A stretch of 64,000 bases of DNA from DASWNP01 sp036399175 (GTDB lineage Bacteria > Acidobacteriota > Blastocatellia > Pyrinomonadales > Pyrinomonadaceae): contig DASWNP010000042.1 of the NCBI GenBank assembly GCA_036399175.1, positions 1 through 64,000 of the forward strand, in the 5' to 3' direction. Each line of letters opens with the position of its first letter. Within the stretch, counting starts at the first letter, position 1. A model generated the notes under the pieces. It made no database searches. It saw nothing but the letters and a program-made list of their open reading frames with translations, and had not been told where the DNA came from. The translations under genes were made by a program, and so were the position numbers. Below are positions 16,076-24,720 of the stretch, piece by piece.

Positions 16076-16639
16076 TCACTGTCGTTTGCCAGCAAACAGG
16101 CGTGCAACCGGATAAAGAAATCCAGGCACGACATCTTCACCATCAAGCGTGTCGTTCTCCGTCAAAACCTTAATATCAGTGCTAGAACGATAAACTGTTA
16201 CCGCATGCAGCTTCGGACTGATAACCCACAACAACAGCACACCAGACTCTAACCATTCCTGTATCTTTTCTTCGACCGCACCGGCTTTATCACTTGGGCT
16301 GACAACTTCAACAGCTAAATCGGGTACGCCGCGTCCGTAGCTCTTCGTATTGCTGACTTCTTCAACTCGCTCCCTTCGGATAAATGCAACGTCAGGAGCG
16401 CGCACGGTGTCAGGTTGGGTCTTAACAGTGAAGCCGGTCTCCGCCGCGCAAACGTCGCCGAGTTCGTGTTCTTCGACATACTGAATTAAAGCACCTGTCA
16501 GCCGAGCCGCAATCTTCCCATGATTGTATCCTGAAGGTGACATCCGCCTCAGTTCTCCCTTCACGAGTTCATAGCGAAAGCCATCATCAGGCATATTCAG
16601 AAGGTCTTCGGCTGTCATCAGTTGGGTAGTTGTGCTCAT
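16076..16639 (-). CDS. Uma2 family (DUF820) PD-(D/E)xK nuclease-like protein
   Basis: A 187-residue protein of the Uma2 family, common in cyanobacteria and other bacteria with repeat-rich genomes. The putative restriction-endonuclease-like core is visible: APDVAFIRRE, then PDLAVEVVSPSD and EEKIQEWLESGVLLLWVI, giving the Asp, Glu and Lys of the PD-(D/E)xK fold. The start MSTTTQLMTAEDLL at 16639 follows korA closely (17 bp), and korB follows about 40 bp downstream, so it lies inside the kor operon. Activity and target are unknown. Its codons are less GC-rich than the flanking kor genes, suggesting a later insertion. Confidence 0.9.
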   Translation of the reverse strand: MSTTTQLMTAEDLLNMPDDGFRYELVKGELRRMSPSGYNHGKIAARLTGALIQYVEEHELGDVCAAETGFTVKTQPDTVRAPDVAFIRRERVEEVSNTKSYGRGVPDLAVEVVSPSDKAGAVEEKIQEWLESGVLLLWVISPKLHAVTVYRSSTDIKVLTENDTLDGEDVVPGFLYPVARLFAGKRQ

Positions 16640-16656
16640 CACCGTCTCTCTGCGAC

Positions 16657-18522
16657 TCACAAATACTCTTCGACCTTGCTGACAATCTCCCGAATCTGGA
16701 AGGGGCGGCCTTTGACCTTCGAGTAGGGGATGGCATCGACGAGGTACTTGGCGCGAATCATGGTGGCGAGCTGGCCGAGGTTCATCTCGGGGATGGTGAC
16801 GCGCTCGAAGCTGCGGAGCACGTCGCCGAGGTTGCGCGGGAAGGGGTTCAGGTGGCGCAGGTGCGCGCTTGAGACCGACTTGCCCTCGCGCTGCAACTTC
16901 TCGACCGCAGAGGTTATCGAGCCGTAGGTCGAGCCCCAGCCGAGGACGAGGATTTTGCCCTGCGGCTCGCCGAAGATTTCGAGGTCGGGGATGTCCTGCG
17001 CGGCGCGGTCGATTTTGGCCTGACGCTGCAAGACCATGAAGTGATGATTTTCGGGGTCGTAGTTGACGTTGCCGGTGATGTGCTGTTTCTCGATGCCGCC
17101 GATGCGATGTTCGAGGCCGGGCGTGCCGGGCAGCGCGTAGGGGCGCGCGAGGGTCTCTTCGTCGCGCGAGTAGGGCATGAAGTTCGAGGGGTCTTCGGCA
17201 AACTTCACTTCGATTTTGGGCAGAGAGTCGATGTCGGGCACAGCCCAGGGCTCAGCGCCGTTGGCGAGATAGCCGTCGGAGAGATAGAAGACGGGCGTCA
17301 TGTAGCGGAAGGCGAGGCGGACGGATTCTATCGCCATATCGAAACACTCGGCGGGGGTGGCGGGCGCGATGACGATGGCCGGGCACTCGCCGTTTCTGCC
17401 CCAGACGGCCTGAAACAAATCGGCCTGCTCGGTCTTCGTGGGCAGACCCGTCGAGGGGCCGCCGCGCTGCACGTTGACGATGACGAGCGGAAGCTCCGTC
17501 ATCACGGCCAGACCGATGGCCTCCTGTTTTAAGGCGACGCCGGGGCCGGACGTGCCGGTGAGTCCGATGTGTCCGGTGAAGGCCGCGCCGATGGCCGAGC
17601 AGACGGCTGCGATTTCGTCTTCGGCCTGAAAGGTCTTGACGCCGAAATTCTTGTGACGCGCAAGCTCGTGCAGGATGTCGGAGGCGGGCGTAATCGGGTA
17701 TGAGCCGTAGAAGAGCGGGCGACCCGAAAGCTCGGAGGCGGCGATGAAGCCGATGGCCGTCGCTTCGTTGCCGGTAATTTTTCTGTACTTGCCGGGCGCA
17801 ATCTGCGCCTTGCGGACGCTGTAGTGAGTGGTGAAAACTTCGGTCGTGTCGGCGAAGTTGTAGCCGGTCTTCAAAACTATCTCGTTGGCTTTGGCGACTT
17901 CGGGGAGCTTACCGAACTTGGCACGAATCCATTCGAGCGTCGGCTCCATCGGGCGGTCGTAGAGCCAGTAGAGGACGCCGAGCGCGAAGAAGTTTTTGCA
18001 CCTGTCCATCTCCTTGCGCGAAAGCTCGACCTGCCCTTTGAGCGCGTTCATGTTGAGCGTCGTGATGGGCAGCTTGTGAACGCGGTAGCCTTTGAGCGTC
18101 TCGTCGTCGAGCGGGTTCACGTCGTAGGCGGCCTTCTTCAGATTCTCTTTGTTGAACTCATCTGTGTTGATGATGATTGTGCCGCCCTCTTCGAGGTCGG
18201 AGAGGTTGACTTTGAGCGCCGCGGGGTTCATCGCCACGAGCACGTTGGGCTGGTCGCCGGGCGTGCGTATGTCCTGGCTGGAAAAGTTGAGCTGAAAGCC
18301 GGAGACGCCGGGCAAACTTCCGGCGGGCGCGCGAATCTCTGCGGGGAAGTCGGGCAGAGTCGAGATGTCGTTGCCGACGACGGCAGAAGTGTTCGTGAAC
18401 TGCGTGCCCGTCAACTGCATGCCGTCGCCGGAGTCACCGGCGAAACGGATGGTGACGGTCTCTATCTCTTCCAGATTTTTTTCAGGCTGCGCGGAGGGCG
18501 GCGTGTCGATAATGGCGCTCAT
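16657..18522 (-). CDS. korA: 2-oxoacid:ferredoxin oxidoreductase, gamma-alpha fused subunit
   Basis: A 621-residue fusion. The gamma (CoA-binding) domain occupies the first ~190 residues (TVTIRFAGDSGDGMQLTG) and the pyrimidine-binding alpha domain follows, with the diagnostic YPITPASDIL motif and TSGPGVALKQEA. With KorB it forms an oxidoreductase that makes acyl-CoA and reduced ferredoxin. The fused gamma-alpha plus separate beta arrangement, with no delta ferredoxin subunit, is the aerobic-type KorAB layout, so an external ferredoxin is needed. The start at 18522 has a moderate AAGGAAC site. Confidence 0.95.
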   Translation of the reverse strand: MSAIIDTPPSAQPEKNLEEIETVTIRFAGDSGDGMQLTGTQFTNTSAVVGNDISTLPDFPAEIRAPAGSLPGVSGFQLNFSSQDIRTPGDQPNVLVAMNPAALKVNLSDLEEGGTIIINTDEFNKENLKKAAYDVNPLDDETLKGYRVHKLPITTLNMNALKGQVELSRKEMDRCKNFFALGVLYWLYDRPMEPTLEWIRAKFGKLPEVAKANEIVLKTGYNFADTTEVFTTHYSVRKAQIAPGKYRKITGNEATAIGFIAASELSGRPLFYGSYPITPASDILHELARHKNFGVKTFQAEDEIAAVCSAIGAAFTGHIGLTGTSGPGVALKQEAIGLAVMTELPLVIVNVQRGGPSTGLPTKTEQADLFQAVWGRNGECPAIVIAPATPAECFDMAIESVRLAFRYMTPVFYLSDGYLANGAEPWAVPDIDSLPKIEVKFAEDPSNFMPYSRDEETLARPYALPGTPGLEHRIGGIEKQHITGNVNYDPENHHFMVLQRQAKIDRAAQDIPDLEIFGEPQGKILVLGWGSTYGSITSAVEKLQREGKSVSSAHLRHLNPFPRNLGDVLRSFERVTIPEMNLGQLATMIRAKYLVDAIPYSKVKGRPFQIREIVSKVEEYL

Positions 18523-18930
18523 AGTATTTGTTTACCGTTCCTTCTCGGATGGAAAGATGAAGCGACGGCTTCGGGCTCGCGGGAGCATCCGGCGAAGCTT
18601 CGTTCACAGACGGGAAAGTGGCTTCGGCATCTGCGCTTGAACTCGATTGTAACACACAGCCTCGCGCCTCACTCAAGCAGGCGCGTGACGGGCTCGAAAG
18701 CGCGCCTGCGGTTTTAGCAGATTGCCAAGCCGACTCTCGCCAATCCGCAACCTGCCAGAAGCCTCAAGCCTCGGAGAGTAGGTTTTCAAGGACTTTTAAG
18801 TTTGATGCAGCGCGGCACGTCGATTGATTTGCGAGAGAGGTTGAAGAGACCGGACGAGGGGCGTCTTCGGAGGGCAAAGCTTAGAGAGAGGCGAACAGCG
18901 ATTCGTCTCGAAGGAAAGGAGCTACACGCG
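18523..18930. other. Divergent intergenic region without recognisable features
   Basis: This 408-bp gap between the divergent korA and membrane-protein genes must hold both promoters. TACAAT on the minus strand near 18650 is a possible korA -10, but I cannot pair it with a convincing -35. No repeat element or gene is visible. Confidence 0.5.
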
Positions 18931-19356
18931 ATGAACACCATCGTCGTCACTTATCTGACCTATGTCACCATCAGCATCGGGCTGACAATCTGGGTGGCGC
19001 AAACGCTGCATAAAAACGGGCGCGTCTTTCTGGTCGATGTTTTTCAGGGCAACGAGGCGCTGGCCGATTCGGTCAATCACCTGCTGGTTGTCGGCTTCTA
19101 CCTGATTAACTTCGGCTACATGACGCTCGCTCTCAAGATTGGCTACAGCGTCGAGACGCCGCGCGAGGGGATAGAGGCTCTCTCCTGGAAGGTTGGCATG
19201 GTGCTGCTCGTCCTCGGCATCATGCACTTCTTCAACCTCTACGTCTTCAGCCGCATTCGTCGCCGCCCACACACGCCGGGCTGGCATCAACCGACGCCGA
19301 AGCGTGAAGGCTTCGTCAGCTTCCGCGACGACGAGCCGCAGGCTAACAGAGCGTAA
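18931..19356 (+). CDS. Conserved three-helix membrane protein
   Basis: A protein of 141 residues. ATG 18931 has AAGGAAAGGAG upstream. It has three hydrophobic segments: IVVTYLTYVTISIGLTIWVA, LLVVGFYLINFGYMTLALK and KVGMVLLVLGIMHFFNLYVF. Conserved-looking loop motifs lie between helices (RVFLVDVFQGNEALADSVNH). The basic C-terminal tail (RIRRRPHTPGWHQPT) is cytosolic by the positive-inside rule. Similar proteins occur in Acidobacteria and actinobacteria without known function. It is followed by a strong shared terminator. Confidence 0.82.
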   Translation: MNTIVVTYLTYVTISIGLTIWVAQTLHKNGRVFLVDVFQGNEALADSVNHLLVVGFYLINFGYMTLALKIGYSVETPREGIEALSWKVGMVLLVLGIMHFFNLYVFSRIRRRPHTPGWHQPTPKREGFVSFRDDEPQANRA

Positions 19357-19387
19357 GTTTGAAAGACGAGGGCGAGAGCGAAAGATG

Positions 19388-19431
19388 AAAATACCGGCGA
19401 CGCTTCACTCTGAAAGCGTCGCCGGTATTTT
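19388..19431. terminator. Bidirectional intrinsic terminator
   Basis: AAAATACCGGCGACGCTT and its complement form an 18-bp stem with an 8-nt loop. T-runs on both strands flank it, and it separates two convergent genes. Confidence 0.9.
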
Positions 19432-19462
19432 GTCTTCGGTCGTCGATAGGGATTCGCTGATG

Positions 19463-20200
19463 TTAGCTGGCGATGTCGGCTGAAAGGTCGGAGACATCGG
19501 AGGAATCGCCGCCGAGGCTGCTGCCGCTCGTAGCGGACATGGACGAGATGTCGGCGCTGCTGCCGGTGGCGGCGCTGGCAGAGGCCGCCGCGTCGCTTTC
19601 GCGTTTGTCGTGCGCCTCCTTCACCTGCACCATGCGGCAACTGCCCTCGAAGAGCGCGCCGTTTTCGATGACGAGCGCGGGCGTCTGGATGTTGCCGTTG
19701 ACGCGCGCGACTCTGCCCATCTCGATGCGCTTGGTAGCGATGATGTCGCCGTTGACCGTGCCGTAAATCTGCGCGATGGAGACTTCGATGTTGGCATCGA
19801 CCTGCCCGTTGGTGCTGACGATAAGCGTACCGTCCTGCGAGCTGACGCGTCCCGAGAGATGGCCGTCAACCCTGAGCATGCCCTTGAAGGAAGCCTCGCC
19901 CGTCAAGACCGTGCCGTTGCCGACGAAGCCCGAGAGCGTGCCTTCCTTGATGTCGCGCGCCAGCGATTCGCTTTCGGTGACGGCGCGCGAAGCCGTCGGC
20001 GTATGGACAGAGCCCTGATAGTAGCTGTCGGACGAGGACGCGGCGCTGCCGCCCATCCCTGCGCTGCTGCCGCCGCTACCGCTCATGCCGCCCGAGGCTG
20101 CGCTCGTCGTCGAGCCGCCGTGCTGCGACGTGGCCGAAGGCGTATGGTCGGCGGTGGTATCGCTCTTTTCCTCTTTCGGATTTCTTCCCATTCTAAGCAT
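19463..20200 (-). CDS. Bactofilin family cytoskeletal protein
   Basis: A polymerising beta-helical scaffold protein. The bactofilin domain (about residues 85-190) shows the regular beta-helix pattern TVLTGEASFKGMLRVDGHLS, GTLIVSTNGQVDANIEV, YGTVNGDIIATKRIEM and NGNIQTPALVIENGALFEG. It is flanked by long Ser/Gly/Ala-rich disordered tails on both sides, as usual for bactofilins. The start at 20200 (MLRMGRNPKEE) has GGGAGAAG upstream. Bactofilins position cell-wall or polarity proteins; no partner is adjacent. Confidence 0.93.
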   Translation of the reverse strand: MLRMGRNPKEEKSDTTADHTPSATSQHGGSTTSAASGGMSGSGGSSAGMGGSAASSSDSYYQGSVHTPTASRAVTESESLARDIKEGTLSGFVGNGTVLTGEASFKGMLRVDGHLSGRVSSQDGTLIVSTNGQVDANIEVSIAQIYGTVNGDIIATKRIEMGRVARVNGNIQTPALVIENGALFEGSCRMVQVKEAHDKRESDAAASASAATGSSADISSMSATSGSSLGGDSSDVSDLSADIAS

Positions 20201-20708
20201 TATCGTCTTCTCCCATTGACACTGGTGGTCGATGTAGTTAGCCGAGAGCAAACAAGCGTATGCTTCGAGGATTGATTTCAAACCGGACTGAAGGCCGGTC
20301 GGTGTTGTATTTGAAAGCCGTACGGAGAGTGCAGCCGACGCCGGGTCGGTGTTTCCCGTCGGCGTCGGCTGTGGTCGCTTCTCCAAAAGCGCTTGCAGAT
20401 GATATGCCAACGGGCGACAACTAACAAGAAAAAAAGTCCGCGAGGCCGAAGGCAGGGGAAGGGGGAAGGGGGAAGGGGTAAAGGGGAAGGGGTAAAGGGT
20501 AAAGGGCAGGAAAGGCGTCGAGCGGGATAATCTGTGGCAAGACTTGAGACGCGCACGTTGCGCTCGCCGCGCGCTCTTTCCCTTTCCCCCTTCCCCTTTA
20601 CCCTTTACCCCTTTTGTCCCTTTACCCTTTTCCCCTTTTACCCCTTTCCCCTTTTGTTTTAACTTATGCCGGGCATTCTATTCCAGAGATTTCGACGGGA
20701 GGAGTTTT
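20201..20708. other. Repeat-rich intergenic region
   Basis: No gene. At 20332-20371 a stem of CAGCCGACGCC with GGCGTCGGCTG could fold in the bactofilin 5' leader. A shorter ACCGG...CCGGT stem lies at 20282-20299. The rest is the large heptamer element at 20452-20655. Confidence 0.7.
20452..20655. repeat. Large heptamer hairpin element, GGGGAAG/GGGTAAA type
   Basis: The left arm carries GGGGAAG and GGGTAAA units in mixed order. The long right arm is complementary (CCCCTTCC, TTTACCC). The spacer is about 65 bp, longer than in other copies. It ends about 50 bp before the dienelactone hydrolase start. Confidence 0.8.
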
Positions 20709-21389
20709 ATGGCAGGCGAGATGATTGAGTTTCAGGCGAACGGCTCGACGGCGCGGGGTTATCTGTCTCGTCCGGCGTCGGGCAGGGGCGCGGGCGTCAT
20801 CGTGATACAGGAATGGTGGGGGCTCGTGCCGCACATCAGGGAGGTGGCCGACCGCTTCGCCGCCGAGGGTTTTGTCGCGCTCGCGCCCGACCTGTATCAC
20901 GGCGAGTCGGCCTCTTCGCCCGACGAGGCCGGGAAGCTGATGATGGCTCTCGACATCGACCGGACGGAGAAAGACTTGCGCGGCGCGATTGAGTACCTGC
21001 TCGGACACGAGGCGGTCGAGGGCGGCAAGGTGGGCACGGTCGGCTTCTGCATGGGAGGGGTGCTCTCTCTGTATGCGGCGTCGAAGAACGAGCAGGTCGG
21101 TGCGTGCGTCGTCTTCTACGGCATTCATCCGAAGGTCGAGCCGCCTCTGGAAAATCTGCGCGCGCCCGTCCTCGGACTCTACGCCGAGCGCGACGCTTTC
21201 GTTCCTCCCGCCTCGGTGCGCGAGCTTGAAGGCAGACTCAAGGCGCTCGGCAAACAGGCCGAGATGCACATCTACGAAAACACAGACCACGCCTTCTTCA
21301 ACGACACGCGCCCCGAGGTCTACGACCCGCAGGCCGCCGCCGACGCATGGCGACGCACCCTAGAGTTCTTCCGCCGGCATCTCGGTTGA
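20709..21389 (+). CDS. Dienelactone hydrolase family protein
   Basis: A cytosolic alpha/beta hydrolase of 226 residues. The nucleophile elbow is GFCMGG with Cys as nucleophile, as in dienelactone hydrolase. The acid is likely the Asp of YAERDAFVP and the His that of TDHAFFND. The substrate-side motif QEWWGL near the N-terminus is also family-typical. GGGAGGAGTTTT precedes ATG 20709. The true substrate (dienelactone or another ester) cannot be told; no catechol pathway genes are adjacent. Confidence 0.93.
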   Translation: MAGEMIEFQANGSTARGYLSRPASGRGAGVIVIQEWWGLVPHIREVADRFAAEGFVALAPDLYHGESASSPDEAGKLMMALDIDRTEKDLRGAIEYLLGHEAVEGGKVGTVGFCMGGVLSLYAASKNEQVGACVVFYGIHPKVEPPLENLRAPVLGLYAERDAFVPPASVRELEGRLKALGKQAEMHIYENTDHAFFNDTRPEVYDPQAAADAWRRTLEFFRRHLG

Positions 21390-21443
21390 GACGCGAGAGG
21401 CGTGCGTCCTAGCCGGAGTAATTTTCAACCGGCTATATGCATG

Positions 21444-21512
21444 CAGGGGCAGGGCAAATCAGCAACTCGTCGTGGTATCGAACCGAACGAGTTGTTGACT
21501 TGCCCTGCCCCT
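21444..21512. repeat. Long hairpin between convergent genes
   Basis: About 27-bp arms beginning CAGGGGCAGGGCAAATCAGC pair with two or three mismatches around a roughly 18-nt loop. The right arm is followed by CAGTTTTT, so it can serve as a terminator for the hydrolase gene. The arms are not obviously heptameric, so this may be a separate repeat type. Confidence 0.75.
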
Positions 21513-21533
21513 ACAGTTTTTCAGCGCCTTCCT

Positions 21534-23348
21534 TCAATGGCGCGATTCGATGTCGATGAAGAAGCGGAAGCTGCCTTTGCCCGCGACGCCGAGGAGGAAT
21601 TGAAGGTCTATCCCAGCGCCGTGCGGGAGCGGGTTGGCGAGCGTGATAGTGCCCGCCGCAACGGAAGAGTTGAAGCCGCCGCCGTCGGGTTGAGCAGGCG
21701 GTTCTTCGAGCGTGGTGCGCCCGACGGGGATGGTGCAGGGCGCGGTAGTCGAAGAGGCTCCGGCAGTGGTGGCGCAGATGCCGGAGTCGTTCGTCGTGAC
21801 GCGCGCATCTTCGGAAGTACAGACGCGCACGTCGGCCGCGCCGGGCGGCGGCGGGAAGGTCGTGATGTCGATGATGCGGAAGCGCAGCTTGGTGATGGGC
21901 GAGCCGGTGTAGTTCGTGAAGCGACGACGAACCCGGAGCGTGCCGAACTCGCTCGGACATCCTTCGACCGACGCGCCGCGCTCGCGGTTGGGCGCGAGCG
22001 TGGGTGAGACGGTCGTGTCGAGATAGTTGATGGCGACGGCTGTGGTGTTCTGAATCGTGGGGCTCGAAGAGTTGGAGGGGCCGGGAGCGCCGAGGCGCTG
22101 CGGGATGACGTTGGGGGCACCGGGCGGCGTGTAGGGCGTGCCGCTCGGATCGACGATGATGAAATCGACGGAGTTGTTATCGCTGTCTTTCGGCAGGCCG
22201 CTCAGAAGGTTTCGGTAGAAGCTGTAGTTGGTGTTGAAGTTGGGATTGATAGCCGGGTGTCCGGTGCCTTCTTTGTAGAGCGGGTTGATTTCGCCGACGG
22301 TCGCGCCGTTGGTCTCGAAGCCGACGGCATCGAGGCGCGTCGCCGTGCTGAACCTGGTCGGGTCGGCGGTGTTGAAAAGCGCGATGCCCCGGTTATCGGG
22401 GATGTCGATGGTGTAGGCAGTGTCGCCTGTGGCGGTGGTGTTGCTGGCGGCAGGGTAGGCGGCGAGCGAGTAGCCGACGGAATTGACGCCGAGGAAATGG
22501 CCGCGCGGGACGAAGCCCGTGCCGTTGGGAATGGTGAAGCGGAGGATGCCGTCGGAGGCGGCGAGGGCGTAGCCCGAAGAGTTGTCGTTCGTCTGGACGA
22601 AGATGAACTGGTCAGTCGCGTTGTAGATTTCGACGAACTCGTCGAAGGCTTGCGTGGCCGTGCCCGTACCGGGGCCGCGAAGGCGAAACTCGTTGATGAT
22701 GAGGAAGCCCGGAAGGATAGTCATCGGCGAGGCGCTGTTGCGCGGAGCGGGCGCGGCGTTGATGAAATCGGCGGCGTTGTTGTCTGTGTCCTGCGCGCCG
22801 TTCTGCTTTCTGAAAGCGGCGGTGGTGGCGCTCAGGTCGGGCGTCGTGCCCGCGCCTCCCTCGGCGCAGTTGTTCGTGCCGTAGCTGACGAAATCGACGA
22901 TTGACGCGGAGACGGGGCAGCCTGCGGCGAGCGTCGTCTGGTCGCTCGTGAGCGCAACCTTGCCCTGCGTGGCCGCCATCGGCGTCGTGCCCACAACGTC
23001 GGGCGTCGGCAAATCCGCGCCGCCGCCGCTTCCCGCGCAGCTCTGCTGAATCAGGTAGTAACGACCGGGAGCGATTGAGCCCTGTAGGTTAGTTTTCGTG
23101 AACGCGCTGGTCGAGCCTGCGGCGGCATACTGGACAGCCCAGTTGGAGAGATTGACCGTCGTCCTGCCGCGATTGAAAAGCTCTATGTAATCGCACTTGA
23201 AGTTGGGCGAGGCCGCGCCGCCTCCGCCGTAAATCTGGCTGATGACGACATTGGGAGAGACGGCGAAAACCTGCTCGAAGGCCGACAGGAAAAGGACGAA
23301 GGCGAGGGCGACGAAAACCCTCCGGCATGCTCTCGAAAAGGGGGACAT
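21534..23348 (-). CDS. Secreted lamin-tail domain protein
   Basis: A protein of 604 residues. AAGGAGACTTGCCG precedes the start at 23348. The signal peptide is about VFVALAFVLFLSAFEQVFA. The first lamin-tail domain starts VVISQIYGGGGA with DYIELFNRG and VNLSNWAVQY. A second begins FLIINEFRLRGPG with DEFVEIYNATD. The C-terminal ~170 residues (LRVRRRFTNYTGSPITKLRF) form another beta-rich domain with paired cysteines. Lamin-tail domains occur in secreted and surface proteins and may bind DNA or other polymers; the role here is unknown. Confidence 0.88.
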   Translation of the reverse strand: MSPFSRACRRVFVALAFVLFLSAFEQVFAVSPNVVISQIYGGGGAASPNFKCDYIELFNRGRTTVNLSNWAVQYAAAGSTSAFTKTNLQGSIAPGRYYLIQQSCAGSGGGADLPTPDVVGTTPMAATQGKVALTSDQTTLAAGCPVSASIVDFVSYGTNNCAEGGAGTTPDLSATTAAFRKQNGAQDTDNNAADFINAAPAPRNSASPMTILPGFLIINEFRLRGPGTGTATQAFDEFVEIYNATDQFIFVQTNDNSSGYALAASDGILRFTIPNGTGFVPRGHFLGVNSVGYSLAAYPAASNTTATGDTAYTIDIPDNRGIALFNTADPTRFSTATRLDAVGFETNGATVGEINPLYKEGTGHPAINPNFNTNYSFYRNLLSGLPKDSDNNSVDFIIVDPSGTPYTPPGAPNVIPQRLGAPGPSNSSSPTIQNTTAVAINYLDTTVSPTLAPNRERGASVEGCPSEFGTLRVRRRFTNYTGSPITKLRFRIIDITTFPPPPGAADVRVCTSEDARVTTNDSGICATTAGASSTTAPCTIPVGRTTLEEPPAQPDGGGFNSSVAAGTITLANPLPHGAGIDLQFLLGVAGKGSFRFFIDIESRH

Positions 23349-23660
23349 CGGCAAGTCTCCTTGATTGACGGATAGAGAGCGGGGAGCACTCCGTTTGTAG
23401 CTTTCGCGTCGGCAGGCGACCCGGCAGTTGGCCTCCGGCGGGAAGCCGAATGATGGAGGGGAAAGAAGAGTCGGCCTTGAGCCACAAGCATTATTAGGTT
23501 TCGCGTCGAAGCCTGTCAACGGCTCTCGACGACCGAGCCGGCGGAGGCGGCGAGCGACGCATCCGTTTCGATTTTCCGCGCACCCCGACCGCTTCAATTC
23601 TGCCAAGTTGCATCTCGACGCTCAATGCCTTAAAACATTATTCATCGGAGAACGGTTATC

Positions 23661-23740
23661 AGTTTTCAGTTTTCAGTTTTCAGTTTTCAGCAGAAGACAC
23701 GGCTTCTCTTCTGAAAACTGAAAACCGAAAACTGAAAACT
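23661..23740. repeat. Heptamer hairpin element, TCAGTTT type
   Basis: TCAGTTT is repeated four times in the left arm (23661-23694). The right arm GAAAACTGAAAACCGAAAAC (23707-23740) is complementary. The rest of 23349-23752 shows nothing recognisable. The right arm ends 12 bases before the ttcA ATG. Confidence 0.9.
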
Positions 23741-23752
23741 CTGTTACAAGCG

Positions 23753-24607
23753 ATGTTTGTCGAAAGCAAAATCAAGACTAAGTTGCTGCGCCAGATGGGC
23801 GAGGCGATTAAGGATTTCGGGATGATCGAGGACGGCGACCGCGTGATGGTCTGCCTGTCGGGCGGCAAGGACAGCTACACGATGCTCGACCTCCTGATGG
23901 ACGTGCGCGAGCGTGCGCCCGTCAGCTTCGACCTCCTCGCCGTCAATCTCGACCAGAAGCAGCCGGGCTTTCCAGCCGACGTGCTGCCCGGTTATCTCGA
24001 ACGAGTCGGCGTCCGGTTCCGCATCGTCGAGCGCGACACCTATTCGGTCGTCAAAAGATTAGTGCCCGAAGGCAAAACCTACTGCTCGGTCTGCTCGCGC
24101 CTGCGTCGAGGGATTCTCTACCAGACGGCGGTCGAAGAAGGCTGCACCAAGATTGCTCTCGGCCACCACGCCGACGACATCATCACGACGTTCCTCCTCA
24201 ACCTTTTCTTCGTCGGCACGCTCAAAGCGATGCCGCCGGTGCTTCGCTCCGACGACGGGCGCAACACCGTCATTCGTCCGCTCGCCTACTGCCGCGAGTC
24301 GGACATCGCCGAGTATGCCGCGCAGAAGAGTTTCCCAATCATCCCCTGCGACCTCTGCGGCTCTCAAACCAATCTCAAGCGCGCCCGTATCAAGCGGCTC
24401 ATCACAGAACTCGAAGGGGAGATTCCCAACATTCGCAGCTCGATGTTGACCGCGCTCGGCAACGCCGTCCCCACTCACCTGCTCGACCCGAAGCTCTTCG
24501 ACTTCAAATCGCTCTCGGCTGCCACAGGCGACATCGAAGCCGAACTCGACACCGCCCTCGGCCACACCGATTCCGATGCTGCCCCTACGCTCGTCTCCAT
24601 CGCCTGA
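23753..24607 (+). CDS. ttcA: tRNA 2-thiocytidine(32) synthetase TtcA
   Basis: Thiolates C32 of certain tRNAs using ATP and an Fe-S cluster. The PP-loop SGGKDSYTMLDLL is clear, and the cluster cysteines appear as CSVCSRLRRG with a third in CDLCGSQ. HHADD and NLFFVGTLKAMPP are also TtcA-typical. The length of 284 residues is normal. No Shine-Dalgarno sequence is visible because the hairpin element abuts the start. Function is assigned by family; a broader thiolation role is possible. Confidence 0.93.
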   Translation: MFVESKIKTKLLRQMGEAIKDFGMIEDGDRVMVCLSGGKDSYTMLDLLMDVRERAPVSFDLLAVNLDQKQPGFPADVLPGYLERVGVRFRIVERDTYSVVKRLVPEGKTYCSVCSRLRRGILYQTAVEEGCTKIALGHHADDIITTFLLNLFFVGTLKAMPPVLRSDDGRNTVIRPLAYCRESDIAEYAAQKSFPIIPCDLCGSQTNLKRARIKRLITELEGEIPNIRSSMLTALGNAVPTHLLDPKLFDFKSLSAATGDIEAELDTALGHTDSDAAPTLVSIA

Positions 24608-24626
24608 GAGCGAGGATTAAAGACAA

Positions 24627-24714
24627 ATGCGGAATGATGAATGATGAATGATGAATTGAAGACAAACTGCTTTCTGCTTTTCATTCCGCATTCCGCATTC
24701 CGCATTCATCATTG
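24627..24714. repeat. Heptamer hairpin element, GATGAAT/GCGGAAT type
   Basis: The left arm is GCGGAAT then GATGAAT three times. The right arm read outward-in is GATGAAT then GCGGAAT three times. The loop contains GACAAACTGCTTTCTGCTTT (24661-24680). Element 57311-57435 is a relative in opposite orientation. Confidence 0.9.
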
Positions 24715-24720
24715 ATTCTG

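Noticed and set aside
21534..22904. Plus-strand frames of 201-215 codons over the lamin-tail gene
   Set aside because: Repetitive Val/Glu/Gly/Arg translations with no start signals; mirror of the minus-strand gene.
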